Notes: generated by a model not told the origin, from the letters alone. Counted from the stretch's first letter, positions 1 through 7,573 are shown. The stretch: 64,000 nt of DNA from Clostridia bacterium (GCA_017626295.1 JAGAJB010000002.1:124001-188000), one strand, 5' to 3'. Numbers and translations are program-made.

Positions 1-16
1 TTTTACCGAGTAATAT

Positions 17-2443
17 TTATTTCAATTGCAATACCAGGTTTAATACATTTTTGGCGGTTTGTTGCATCTCACCTAGTGTAATGCCGTCGGGTTTGCCGTA
101 GGTTTTAAGAAGTGTTCCGTCACTTTTCTTAGTACCTGTTCTTTTTCCACCGGGCATAAGTACGTCTACACCTGCTCTTACGCGGTATGCGTTATCTTTG
201 AGGTTGGGGAATTCGGGACTTGATGTGTACTGCATCCACCAGTCTGTCATAACAAGACCTTGGAAATTCCATTCATTTCTTAAAACTCGCGTACAAAGGT
301 CATAGTTATAATGACTCCAGACACCGTTTACTTTATTGTAAGATGTCATTATTGTTAAGGGTTGGGCATCTTTTACGCAGATTTCAAAACCTTTAAGATA
401 AATTTCTCTTAAAGCCCTTTCGGAAAGTCGTGAGTCGTTTCTGTTGCGGTTAGTTTCCTGGTTGTTGCAAGCAAAGTGCTTGGGACAAGCGGCAACACCT
501 TCGCTCTGTAAACCTTTGACTACGGCTGCGGCAGTTTTTCCTGTTAAGAACGGGTCTTCCGAGTAGTATTCAAAGTTTCTGCCGCAAAGCGGACTGCGGT
601 GAATGTTCATACCCGGTGCCAATAAAACGTCAGAGCCTTTGACTTTCATTTCACCACCGACTTTTTTGTATACATTGTAGGCTAAGTCAGTATTCCACAT
701 TGAAGCAAGGGAAGTGCCGTTTGGAAGAAGTGAACAACAAGCCATTATGCGTATACCCGATGGGCCATCTGTTGTTGTTATGGGAGAAACACCTTTTTTT
801 CTTAAAGAGGGGAGCACACCGCCCATAACACCTGCATTACCTTTAGCACCCAAAGGACTGTTCATCACATAAGCACCACGGCTGATGGCTTCAAGTTCTT
901 TTGGTGAAAGTTGAGCAATAAATTTTTTTAGTGTTTCTTTACCGCTTTTTACATCCGAAAGGGTAATACCGACATCACCTGTGTAGCCGAAATTTTCGGG
1001 GAGATTTTCAAGTACAATTTTTCTTAAATCATCAGTTGCGAGTGGTACGTTTTCAAAATCATATGTAATTTTTTTGGTATTATCGGTTTTTGCAACAAGT
1101 CTTTCAAAAACTTTTTTCGGTGCAGAAACTTCTTTTAAAGTTTCTGAAACAATAGTTTCATCAAGGGTGAAACTGTATACTTTTTCTGCGGAACGAACAT
1201 CACCGCCAAGGTAGATGTTGTATTCACCTTTTTCGAGAATGTAACAAGATTTATAACCGCTTACACCGCTGTCGTCATAAGATGCAAAAGAATAGAAAGG
1301 AATTTGAAATTCAATTTCGGCTTTCTCGTTTTTTGCCAGTTTTTCAGTCTTTTTAAAACCGCAAAGGCAACGGGAGGACTTTCCTAAAACGCCTTGAGGC
1401 GCTTCGACATATATTTCAATAACGTCTTTAGAATTGTAAGAAGAGTTGTTTTCCGTTGAAACTTTAATGTTCACCGCATTTTCTTTGACTTCGCCACTAA
1501 TAAATGTTCTTTTGAATTTTCCGTAACCTAAACCGAATCCGAAGGGGTAGAGTACAGAATCCTTTTTGAAGGTTTCAAAGTAACGGTAGCCCACAAAAAT
1601 GTCTTCGGTATAATTACAAAATTCTTTATTTCCGAAATCATCGGAACAAGGGTAATCACAATAATTTTCGGCGATGGTGTCGGTAAGTCTTCCCGATGGC
1701 TCTTTTTTACCTAAAAGAACTTCAGCAACAGCATTACCGCTTTCCATACCGCCTTGCCAGGGAATGATTACAGCGCAGTCACCTGTAAGAAGTTCTTTTT
1801 CCCAACTCATATCAATAATACTGCCGATGTTAAGAAGAATTACGGTTTTCTTGAAAGCGGAACTGACCCTAGAAATGAGCGATTTTTCATCGTCTGTTAA
1901 ATAGTAACTGCCCGGGGTTAAGGTGTTTTCCCTGTCTTCGCCTGCGGCTCTGCCTATTACAACTATTGCACAGTCGGATTTTTCCGAGGCTGTTTTTATT
2001 ACGGAATTATCAATGGGCATTTCTTCGTAATAATGGGGCCAATGTCCCCAAAATCCGTGGTCGGGAGGATTCTTTTTGCACCAGACATTGTATATGTCGG
2101 CAAGTTCCTCATTGATATTAGCACCGTTATTGCGAAGTCCTTCCATAAGGTTAACCGTGTAAGGCTTTATAACGTCACCGCCTGAGCCGTATCCGACGTA
2201 AATGTAGTCATTCTGAACTCTGCCGAAAACGGATATAACATCATTTTCAGATAAGGGCAGAACACCGTCATTTCTTAATAAAACAGTACCTTCTGCGGCG
2301 GCTTCTTTTAAAAGTTCGGGCATTCCCTCGGTGACTTCCTTTGATAAGCCATCGGACCCTGCCGCTTCATTTTGACCCAGTCTGTTTATGAGTAAACCAA
2401 TTGTATTGAAAGTTTTGCGCTGAATCTTTTCCATGATTTTCAT
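17..2443 (-). CDS. Glycoside hydrolase family 3 beta-glucosidase, domain-permuted
   Basis: 808 aa. It probably hydrolyses beta-linked glucosides or cello-oligosaccharides; no signal peptide is evident, so it is likely cytoplasmic. Domain order is reversed relative to ordinary GH3 enzymes. The alpha/beta sandwich domain comes first (about residues 30-330, with EGTVLLRNDGVLPL and the region ending in PFGFGLGY), then a fibronectin-like domain. The TIM-barrel domain comes last: TTDGPSGIR near 559, KHFACNNQE near 656, and VMTDWW near 733 carrying the presumed nucleophile Asp. From memory, permuted GH3 enzymes occur in Ruminococcus and Butyrivibrio. The start at 2443 is chosen because AAAGGAGG lies 7 bases upstream; an upstream in-frame ATG at 2506 lies inside the promoter. 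Monocistronic. Confidence 0.93.
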   Translation of the reverse strand: MKIMEKIQRKTFNTIGLLINRLGQNEAAGSDGLSKEVTEGMPELLKEAAAEGTVLLRNDGVLPLSENDVISVFGRVQNDYIYVGYGSGGDVIKPYTVNLMEGLRNNGANINEELADIYNVWCKKNPPDHGFWGHWPHYYEEMPIDNSVIKTASEKSDCAIVVIGRAAGEDRENTLTPGSYYLTDDEKSLISRVSSAFKKTVILLNIGSIIDMSWEKELLTGDCAVIIPWQGGMESGNAVAEVLLGKKEPSGRLTDTIAENYCDYPCSDDFGNKEFCNYTEDIFVGYRYFETFKKDSVLYPFGFGLGYGKFKRTFISGEVKENAVNIKVSTENNSSYNSKDVIEIYVEAPQGVLGKSSRCLCGFKKTEKLAKNEKAEIEFQIPFYSFASYDDSGVSGYKSCYILEKGEYNIYLGGDVRSAEKVYSFTLDETIVSETLKEVSAPKKVFERLVAKTDNTKKITYDFENVPLATDDLRKIVLENLPENFGYTGDVGITLSDVKSGKETLKKFIAQLSPKELEAISRGAYVMNSPLGAKGNAGVMGGVLPSLRKKGVSPITTTDGPSGIRIMACCSLLPNGTSLASMWNTDLAYNVYKKVGGEMKVKGSDVLLAPGMNIHRSPLCGRNFEYYSEDPFLTGKTAAAVVKGLQSEGVAACPKHFACNNQETNRNRNDSRLSERALREIYLKGFEICVKDAQPLTIMTSYNKVNGVWSHYNYDLCTRVLRNEWNFQGLVMTDWWMQYTSSPEFPNLKDNAYRVRAGVDVLMPGGKRTGTKKSDGTLLKTYGKPDGITLGEMQQTAKNVLNLVLQLK

Positions 2444-2477
2444 TACAATACCTCCTTTTATATAATTATAATATATG

Positions 2478-2506
2478 ATTATACAAGGTTTTGGATGTTT
2501 GGTCAA
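2478..2506 (-). promoter_or_regulatory. Promoter of the GH3 gene
   Basis: On the minus strand TTGACC and TATAAT are separated by 17 bases. The -10 lies about 35 bases upstream of the chosen start codon at 2443. This is a good sigma-A match. Confidence 0.7.
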
Positions 2507-2561
2507 TATTGTTGAATTCAGGGCTTTGTACTCAAAATAAATAAGTTAAAGTAAAATATGA

Positions 2562-2590
2562 TTGCAAAATGTAAATAGTTATGCTACAAT
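2562..2590 (+). promoter_or_regulatory. Promoter of the downstream membrane protein gene
   Basis: TTGCAA and TACAAT are separated by 17 bases. The predicted transcription start falls near 2597, on top of the first in-frame ATG, which supports the later start codon at 2630. Confidence 0.55.
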
Positions 2591-2629
2591 TCTATTATGG
2601 TAGAAAACATAAAAAAGGGGTTTGAAAAT

Positions 2630-3583
2630 ATGGTTGGTTCGGCTATAAAAAAGTATGCTAAGGAAAAAGGTCTTAAAGTGGCAAACGGTGTTGCATACGG
2701 CGTTGTTGACGGATATATGATAACACTTACAGACGGTTCGGGGATTAAGACCCTTTCTGTTTCGGGTGCGATTACCGATGAAATTGCTGCTCGTTTGGAG
2801 GCAAAATTTCAAGACAAAAAGTTTTTGGGACAGTACAGAATCGGTCAGTATAAAATTTTGCGCGAGAGCGTAACAATTGTTTTCGCCGATACTGTTGGTA
2901 CAATGAAAAAAATCATTGCTTTCCTTGAAATATTCCCTGCAATATTAAGGGAAAACGGTGTTTTGGGTGACGGTTTCTGCACTGTTTGCGGTAATTATAT
3001 TGATGCAGGTTTCCAAAGCAACGTCGTACTCGTTAACGGCGTGGCACACAGAGTTCATACACATTGCGCTACCGCTGTAAATCAGCGTTCAGAAGTTGAA
3101 AATGATATTCACAAAACTGAGGATAAAAAACTCGGCAGAGGTATTATAGGTGCATTGCTCGGCAGTCTTTTAGGCGGTGTAGTATGGGCAGTTGCATATT
3201 ATATGGGTTGGTTTATAGCACTTATCGGTGTTTTAATCGGTTTCCTTTCCAAAAAAGGTTATGAATTTTTAGGCGGTAAGGTTTGCAAAGCAAAAACTGC
3301 CATAATCCTTGTAACAACACTTATCGGTGCGGCGTTCGGTCAAATTGCAGGTGACTTTGCCTGGATTGCTCAGCAGACAGTTTTGGCAGACCCTGTTAAT
3401 TACAGTATCTTGGATATACCCTATAATTACATTATGATATTAACAAACCCCGAATTTACAGGCAGTATGATTTGGTCGTTTGTTCAAGGTGCGTTCTTTG
3501 CACTTCTCGGTGCGTATGTTATTTTGAAAAAATCACATACAGAAAACAAAGACGCAATTTTAAATACAATAACTCTTGAATAA
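2630..3583 (+). CDS. Uncharacterised membrane protein with a Cys/His motif
   Basis: 317 aa; family not recognised. The N-terminal third is soluble. A Cys/His cluster follows (CTVC near residue 120, then VHTHC near 145), which could bind a metal. The second half carries hydrophobic segments: a Gly-rich pair around residues 175-210 (GALLGSLLGGVVW, then a segment ending GVLIGFLSKKG), one near 225-250 and one near the C-terminus. ATG at 2630 is preferred because AAAAGGGG sits 9 bases upstream; ATG at 2597 has no ribosome site and overlaps the predicted transcription start. No terminator is evident before the T-box region that follows. Function unknown. Confidence 0.75.
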   Translation: MVGSAIKKYAKEKGLKVANGVAYGVVDGYMITLTDGSGIKTLSVSGAITDEIAARLEAKFQDKKFLGQYRIGQYKILRESVTIVFADTVGTMKKIIAFLEIFPAILRENGVLGDGFCTVCGNYIDAGFQSNVVLVNGVAHRVHTHCATAVNQRSEVENDIHKTEDKKLGRGIIGALLGSLLGGVVWAVAYYMGWFIALIGVLIGFLSKKGYEFLGGKVCKAKTAIILVTTLIGAAFGQIAGDFAWIAQQTVLADPVNYSILDIPYNYIMILTNPEFTGSMIWSFVQGAFFALLGAYVILKKSHTENKDAILNTITLE

Positions 3584-3609
3584 TTATTGTATAAATATTC
3601 GTAAAAACC

Positions 3610-3638
3610 TTGACAAAATTATAAAATGAATATAAAAT
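3610..3638 (+). promoter_or_regulatory. Promoter of the T-box transcript
   Basis: Consensus TTGACA and TAAAAT are separated by 17 bases, about 10 bases upstream of the start of the T-box leader. Confidence 0.75.
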
Positions 3639-3648
3639 ATATCACATA

Positions 3649-3903
3649 AAAACTGAGACCGAAGAAAAGTAACTGTGATTTAGTACGCAAAGAGAACCGT
3701 CGGTTGGTGCAAGACGGAGGGAATTTTCACAGCGAATACACTTTGTGAGTTCCGTGTTGCAAAGGCACGGCGGGGGCGCCCGTTACAGCGATAGGGCATG
3801 TTTGTGCCTGACGAGGTCATTTGTTGTAAAACATTTGGCGAACTGAGGTGGTACCGCGATTATTGTCGCCCTCTGATTATTATAATCGGAGGGCGTTTTT
3901 TTA
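3649..3903 (+). promoter_or_regulatory. T-box leader, probable tyrosine specificity
   Basis: All landmarks of a tRNA-sensing T-box are present. Stem I has the loop-E AGTA at 3668-3671 and paired arms CTGTGA (3673-3678) and TCACAG (3727-3732). The AGAGA bulge is at 3691 and the GGTTGGTGCAAG apical loop follows. The conserved T-box AACTGAGGTGGTACCGCG is at 3841-3858, followed by an intrinsic terminator. The 3' side of the specifier loop reads CGAA-TAC-A, so the specifier is TAC (3737-3739), a Tyr codon. The T-box bulge UGGU expects an ACCA tRNA end (A73), which agrees with tRNA-Tyr. Uncharged tRNA should switch on the downstream transporter. Confidence 0.93.
3867..3902 (+). terminator. T-box terminator hairpin
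   Basis: The 13-bp arms starting CGCCCTCTGATTA and ending in GGAGGGCG are followed by seven T residues. This is the regulated terminator of the T-box; its 5' side competes with the antiterminator that contains the T-box sequence. Confidence 0.9.
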
Positions 3904-3929
3904 TTGCCTTCCGGAAAAGGAGTATTTTT

Positions 3930-5510
3930 ATGACAGACACATTGATTAAAGTAGTTATGATGGTTGTATTTTTTGCAATAATGATAATTATTGGTATCTA
4001 TTGCAGAAAGCAGTCGTCGGATGTTAACGGTTTCGTTTTGGGAGGGCGTTCGGTTGGTCCGTGGCTTTCCGCATTTGCATACGGAACATCGTATTTTTCT
4101 GCAGTTATATTCATAGGATATGCAGGTCAGTTCGGTTGGAAATTCGGACTTGCTTCCACCTGGATAGGTATAGGTAATGCCCTTTTAGGCTCGCTTCTTG
4201 CGTGGGTAGTTCTGGGCAGACGCACACGCCTTATGACCCAAAGACTTTCCAGTGCAACAATGCCCGAATTTTTTGAAAAACGCTACGATTCAAAAGCCAT
4301 GAAAATAGCGGCTTCTGCAATTATATTCGTTTTCCTTATCCCTTATACCGCTTCACTTTACAACGGACTTTCAAAACTTATTGATATGGCATTCCCCGAA
4401 ATACCCGGAGGATTTACAACCTGTGTAATAGTTATGGCAGCCCTTACTGCAGTTTATGTTATAATCGGCGGTTATATGGCAACGGCTATAAACGACTTTG
4501 TTCAAGGTATTATAATGCTTTTCGGCATAGTGCTTGTTATAGCGCTTGTACTTAAATCAAACGGCGGTTTCTCGGAGGCGGTTGCTTCCTTGGGCGCAAT
4601 AACAGAGGGCGCAAACTTCAACGGTGCTTTTGCTTCGTTCTTCGGTAATGACCCCTTCTCACTTTTGTGGGTTGTTATCCTCACATCTTTAGGTACGTGG
4701 GGACTTCCGCAGATGGTCGGCAAATTCTACGCAATTAAGAACGAAAAGGCTATAAATACAGGTACGGTAGTTTCAACACTTTTTGCAATTATCGTTGCAG
4801 GCGGTTGCTATTTCTTAGGCGGTTTTTCAAGACTTTATGCTGACAGAGATATTTACAAATTAGACGGCAGTGTTGATTTTGACAGTATCATTCCCAATAT
4901 GCTCAATAATCTTCCTGCAATTGTTATCGGTCTTGTGCTTATTCTTGTGCTTTCCGCATCAATGTCAACACTTTCTTCCCTTGTTCTTACATCAAGCTCA
5001 ACACTTACACTTGATATGCTTTGCGAAACCTGTATGAAGAAGGCATCAAAGAAATCACAACTTTCAGTTATCCGTATACTTATTCTCATATTTATTGCAA
5101 TTTCAGCAGTTATCGCCATCGTTCAGAACAAATACGGACTTGCATTTATTGCGCAGTTTATGGGCGTTTCCTGGGGCGCACTTGCAGGTGCATTCCTTGC
5201 ACCGTTCCTTTACGGTTTATATTGGAAAAAGACCACAAAAGCCGCTTGCTTTGTGAACTTTTCAGTCAGCACAATCCTTATGGTAGGCTACCTCGTACTT
5301 AAGTTCGCGGCTCCCGATGTACTTAGTTCACTTCCTGCATTCTGGCAGAGTCCCATTAACCTAGGCGCAGTAATGATGCTTGCATCCCTTGTAATTGTCC
5401 CCGTGGTAAGCCTCGTTACAAAGAAACCCGACAGCGCAAAAACGGATGAGATTTTTGAGTGCTACAATAAAGAAGTTACAGTAGGCGCAAAGGAATCTTT
5501 GGGAAAATAA
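3930..5510 (+). CDS. Sodium:solute symporter (SSS family), probable tyrosine-regulated transporter
   Basis: 526 aa, highly hydrophobic, with about 13 membrane segments. It resembles the SSS family (PutP/PanF-like): N-terminal FVLGGRSVGPWLSAFAYG and FIGYAGQFGW, a conserved ATMPEFFEKRYDS loop, and GGYMATAINDFVQG. The family couples substrate uptake to sodium. Substrate cannot be read from the protein, but the Tyr-type T-box leader suggests tyrosine or another aromatic amino acid or precursor. ATG at 3930 has AAAAGGAG 7 bases upstream; a longer open frame running back into the T-box is not translated. Single-gene transcript, closed by a hairpin at 5517. Confidence 0.9.
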   Translation: MTDTLIKVVMMVVFFAIMIIIGIYCRKQSSDVNGFVLGGRSVGPWLSAFAYGTSYFSAVIFIGYAGQFGWKFGLASTWIGIGNALLGSLLAWVVLGRRTRLMTQRLSSATMPEFFEKRYDSKAMKIAASAIIFVFLIPYTASLYNGLSKLIDMAFPEIPGGFTTCVIVMAALTAVYVIIGGYMATAINDFVQGIIMLFGIVLVIALVLKSNGGFSEAVASLGAITEGANFNGAFASFFGNDPFSLLWVVILTSLGTWGLPQMVGKFYAIKNEKAINTGTVVSTLFAIIVAGGCYFLGGFSRLYADRDIYKLDGSVDFDSIIPNMLNNLPAIVIGLVLILVLSASMSTLSSLVLTSSSTLTLDMLCETCMKKASKKSQLSVIRILILIFIAISAVIAIVQNKYGLAFIAQFMGVSWGALAGAFLAPFLYGLYWKKTTKAACFVNFSVSTILMVGYLVLKFAAPDVLSSLPAFWQSPINLGAVMMLASLVIVPVVSLVTKKPDSAKTDEIFECYNKEVTVGAKESLGK

Positions 5511-5516
5511 AGATAA

Positions 5517-5541
5517 AAGAGGCGGTTCGTTTCCGCCTCTT
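5517..5541 (+). terminator. Hairpin after the symporter gene
   Basis: The 9-bp stem AAGAGGCGG / CCGCCTCTT lies 6 bases after the stop codon. The tail (AATTTATG) is only weakly T-rich, so termination may be inefficient. Confidence 0.6.
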
Positions 5542-5619
5542 AATTTATGTAATTATAAGATTAGAATTTTTCGCTGAATTAAATTCATCTTATTTAACCT
5601 ATAACAATAAAATGTTTAT

Positions 5620-5775
5620 TTAATCATCAGAATGATTCAATTTTTTTGCAATTTTCCAACTAATAAGAAGTACCAATATTGTTGCACCACCTACAATCCA
5701 TCCCACATTTGATGAGTTTGATGGAGAAATGCCAACAACAATCATTACGATAGCGACAAGATACAACAACCACAT
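5620..5775 (-). CDS. Small membrane protein, 51 residues
   Basis: The frame reads MWLLYLVAIVMIVVG (first hydrophobic segment), a short polar SPSNSSN turn, then GWIVGGATILVLLISW (second segment) and a basic/acidic tail KIAKKLNHSDD. It is probably a two-span hairpin membrane protein. AAAGGAGG lies 9 bases before the ATG, which is strong support for translation despite its size. It is divergent from the XRE gene at 5944 and shares its operator region. An intrinsic terminator stands between its promoter and its ribosome site. No family recognised; a toxin, immunity or transport-accessory role would be speculation. Confidence 0.8.
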   Translation of the reverse strand: MWLLYLVAIVMIVVGISPSNSSNVGWIVGGATILVLLISWKIAKKLNHSDD

Positions 5776-5798
5776 AATAATTTACCTCCTTTTATTAT

Positions 5799-5831
5799 AA
5801 AAAAAGTGTGTGCAACCGAAGTTACACACAC
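5799..5831 (-). terminator. Leader terminator (attenuator candidate) before the 51-residue protein gene
   Basis: On the minus strand a perfect 11-bp stem (one G.U pair) closed by a TTCG tetraloop is followed by seven T residues. The T-run ends only 8 bases before the ribosome site of the 51-residue gene. An upstream TGAAGTT can pair with AACTTCG inside the 5' arm and apex, which would disrupt the terminator. Confidence 0.75.
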
Positions 5832-5857
5832 CGAAAAATGCGAACTTCAAGTTGTTT

Positions 5858-5920
5858 TTAACCGAAACCGATATATTAACCGATATTGGTTAATATGATT
5901 ATATACCGTTTTCGGTTAAT
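5858..5920. promoter_or_regulatory. Operator cluster between divergent genes
   Basis: Three related sites: TTAACCGAAA at 5858-5867, the near-perfect palindrome ATTAACCGATATTGGTTAAT at 5875-5894, and the inverted TTTTCGGTTAAT at 5909-5920. The shared half-site is TTAACCGA. They flank or overlap the minus-strand promoter and are the natural binding sites for the XRE regulator encoded at 5944. Confidence 0.7.
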
Positions 5921-5926
5921 ATTCAA
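5898..5926 (-). promoter_or_regulatory. Promoter of the 51-residue protein gene
   Basis: On the minus strand TTGAAT and TATAAT are 17 bases apart. The third operator site occupies most of the spacer, so repressor binding there would block RNA polymerase. Confidence 0.65.
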
Positions 5927-5943
5927 GTAGGGAGTGATAAAAA

Positions 5944-6168
5944 ATGATTTCCTACGATAATTTGTGGAAAGTTATGCAAGAAAAAGGGGTAACACAGTAC
6001 GCTTTAATAAAAAAACATAAAATAAGTCCTGCCCAAATCACCAGATTGAAGCGAAATGAAAGCGTCAGCACTCACACCATAGAAATATTTTGCAAAATCC
6101 TTGATTGTAGGGTTGAGGATGTAATGGAATATATACCCGATGAAATAATAAATAATGCAAAAAATTAG
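5944..6168 (+). CDS. XRE/Cro-type helix-turn-helix regulator
   Basis: 74 aa; essentially a single HTH domain of the Cro/C1 type (HTH_26-like). The recognition-helix region is ISPAQITRLKRNESVSTHTIEIF, followed by a C-terminal CKILDCRVEDVMEYIPD typical of this short family. The ribosome site AGGGAG is 7 bases before the ATG. It is divergent from the 51-residue membrane protein, and three TTAACCGA-type sites lie between them, so autoregulation plus control of that neighbour is likely. A strong terminator follows at once. Confidence 0.9.
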   Translation: MISYDNLWKVMQEKGVTQYALIKKHKISPAQITRLKRNESVSTHTIEIFCKILDCRVEDVMEYIPDEIINNAKN

Positions 6169-6220
6169 ACCGCATCCCTAAAATGAGTGTTTTAAGATAG
6201 GAATGCGGTTTGACTTTTTT
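6169..6220 (+). terminator. Terminator of the XRE gene
   Basis: ACCGCATCCCTA pairs with TAGGAATGCGGT (one mismatch), with an inner AAAA/TTTT extension and a six-T run at 6215-6220. It begins directly after the stop codon. Confidence 0.85.
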
Positions 6221-6260
6221 ATAAAAAACAAAAAGCCTTGAAAACGCAATGTTTTCAAGA
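6221..6260 (-). terminator. Terminator of the tRNA-Thr gene
   Basis: On the minus strand the 9-bp stem CTTGAAAAC/GTTTTCAAG is followed by GCTTTTTGTTTTTT, a few bases after the tRNA 3' end. Confidence 0.8.
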
Positions 6261-6263
6261 CTT

Positions 6264-6339
<76 letters not shown>

Positions 6340-6365
6340 AAATACTTATTCAATAAGTAAATGAT

Positions 6366-6394
6366 ATTATACATATACTTTTCTTTATTGTCAA
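6366..6394 (-). promoter_or_regulatory. Promoter of tRNA-Thr
   Basis: Consensus TTGACA and TATAAT on the minus strand are separated by 17 bases, about 27 bases upstream of the mature tRNA 5' end. Confidence 0.85.
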
Positions 6395-6476
6395 GGTTTT
6401 TAGTGTAAAAATAATTTTTGTAACCTAGTGACAGTGTTTTTTTAATTTATTATAGTAATATTTATAACCATTACTT

Positions 6477-6577
6477 TTTAGGGAACAAATAACATTAGAG
6501 ACTAGTGAAATGTTCCCTAAATTATATTGACTTTTAGGGAACAAATAACTATAATTTAAAAAGAAATGTTCCCTAAA
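6477..6577. repeat. Duplicated palindromic operator upstream of the Fic gene
   Basis: Two 45-bp units at 6477-6521 and 6533-6577 (56-bp period). Each has TTTAGGGAACA and TGTTCCCTAAA as perfect outer arms. Conserved inner flanks are AATAAC on the left and GAAA on the right; the middle differs between units. The left arm of the second unit is exactly the 17-bp spacer of the promoter, and its right arm overlaps the ribosome site. Confidence 0.85.
6527..6555 (+). promoter_or_regulatory. Promoter of the Fic-fold gene
   Basis: TTGACT and perfect TATAAT are 17 bases apart. The spacer (6533-6549) is the conserved operator arm plus AATAAC. The first repeat unit has a weaker version (TTACTT, 17 bases, ATTAGA) at 6471-6499, so the duplication also copied the promoter frame. 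Confidence 0.8.
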
Positions 6578-6589
6578 GAGGTTGATATA

Positions 6590-7528
6590 ATGAATAATTT
6601 ATCTGAAATTCAAGAATTGTTGCAGCAACGTGCGGATTTGTTTGCACGTTTGCATTTGTTGCCGTATGACGGAACACCCGAAATTAAGGAAAATCATAGT
6701 GGAAAGTATTTGTATGTCCGTAAAAGAATTGGCAGCCGTGTGACATCAACTTATGTTGATATATATTCAGAAGACCTTTATCAACTTTTGCTTCGCAATA
6801 ACAAAGAGGCCAGAGACTTGAAAAAGCAAATCCGTAAGATTGAAAAACAACTTGCAGAGGTGGGTTTTATTGAGAATGAACTCTCTGCTGATGTTATTCT
6901 TAATCTTGATTTTGCAAGAACTAATATGAAACTTTCGATATATGAACAGGCGGTTCTTGAGGGAGTTGCAACATCATTTTCTCAAACGGAAGATATTATT
7001 GAGAATGGAACAGTTAACGGTGTAACAGCCTCCGATGTGCAGAAAATCCTTAATCTTAAACACGCTTGGGAATTTATTCTTGATAAAGATGTGCTTCAGG
7101 TTAAGAGTGATTATTCTGTGCTCTGCCATATAGCAAGACTTGTGAACGAAGGCTTTTTTTCAAACGGTGGGAGAATAAGGGGTGTTCCTGTAACTATCGG
7201 GGGAACAACATATAAACCGCCAATGCCTATTGAAACTGTTGTTATGGAAAATATAAAAGCTATAACAGAGAGCCAAGGTGATACACTTGATATTGCAATT
7301 GAATTATGTCTCTATTGTATGAAAACTCAGATTTTCAATGACGGTAACAAAAGGGCATCTGTTATTTTTGCCAATCATTATCTGATTGCAAATGCTGGTG
7401 GGCTTCTCGTAATTCCGGAAGCCAATGTCCCACAGTTCAAAAAATTTCTTGTAAGATATTATGAAGATAAAGATACCGGCGAAATTAAAGAGTTTTTAAA
7501 AGCAAAATGTCACAAACATTTTAAATGA
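6590..7528 (+). CDS. Fic/Doc-fold protein with Gln replacing the catalytic His
   Basis: 312 aa. Fic enzymes usually transfer AMP or another nucleotide or phosphate moiety to a protein hydroxyl. The core motif here reads TQIFNDGNKRAS (near residue 250), matching HxFx(D/E)GNxR except that the catalytic His is Gln. The N-terminal ~90 residues are a basic, partly coiled region (DLKKQIRKIEKQLAE). SFSQTEDII near residue 132 resembles the inhibitory-helix motif placed before the Fic core. ATG at 6590 is chosen because AAAGAGG is 6 bases upstream; ATG at 6566 lies in the operator. Alone on its transcript, behind a duplicated palindromic operator. Activity is uncertain because of the missing His. Confidence 0.85.
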   Translation: MNNLSEIQELLQQRADLFARLHLLPYDGTPEIKENHSGKYLYVRKRIGSRVTSTYVDIYSEDLYQLLLRNNKEARDLKKQIRKIEKQLAEVGFIENELSADVILNLDFARTNMKLSIYEQAVLEGVATSFSQTEDIIENGTVNGVTASDVQKILNLKHAWEFILDKDVLQVKSDYSVLCHIARLVNEGFFSNGGRIRGVPVTIGGTTYKPPMPIETVVMENIKAITESQGDTLDIAIELCLYCMKTQIFNDGNKRASVIFANHYLIANAGGLLVIPEANVPQFKKFLVRYYEDKDTGEIKEFLKAKCHKHFK

Positions 7529-7573
7529 CATAAAACTGATAAAATATGTTATTAATCGAAAGGATGTGTTAAG

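Noticed and set aside
3798..3929. N-terminal extension of the symporter
   Set aside because: The extension would translate the T-box and its terminator; the ATG at 3930 has a strong ribosome site and gives the normal family length.
6477..6577. LexA/SOS box
   Set aside because: The arms contain GAACA/TGTTC but are 23 bases apart; clostridial LexA boxes have a spacing of about four bases between GAAC and GTTC.
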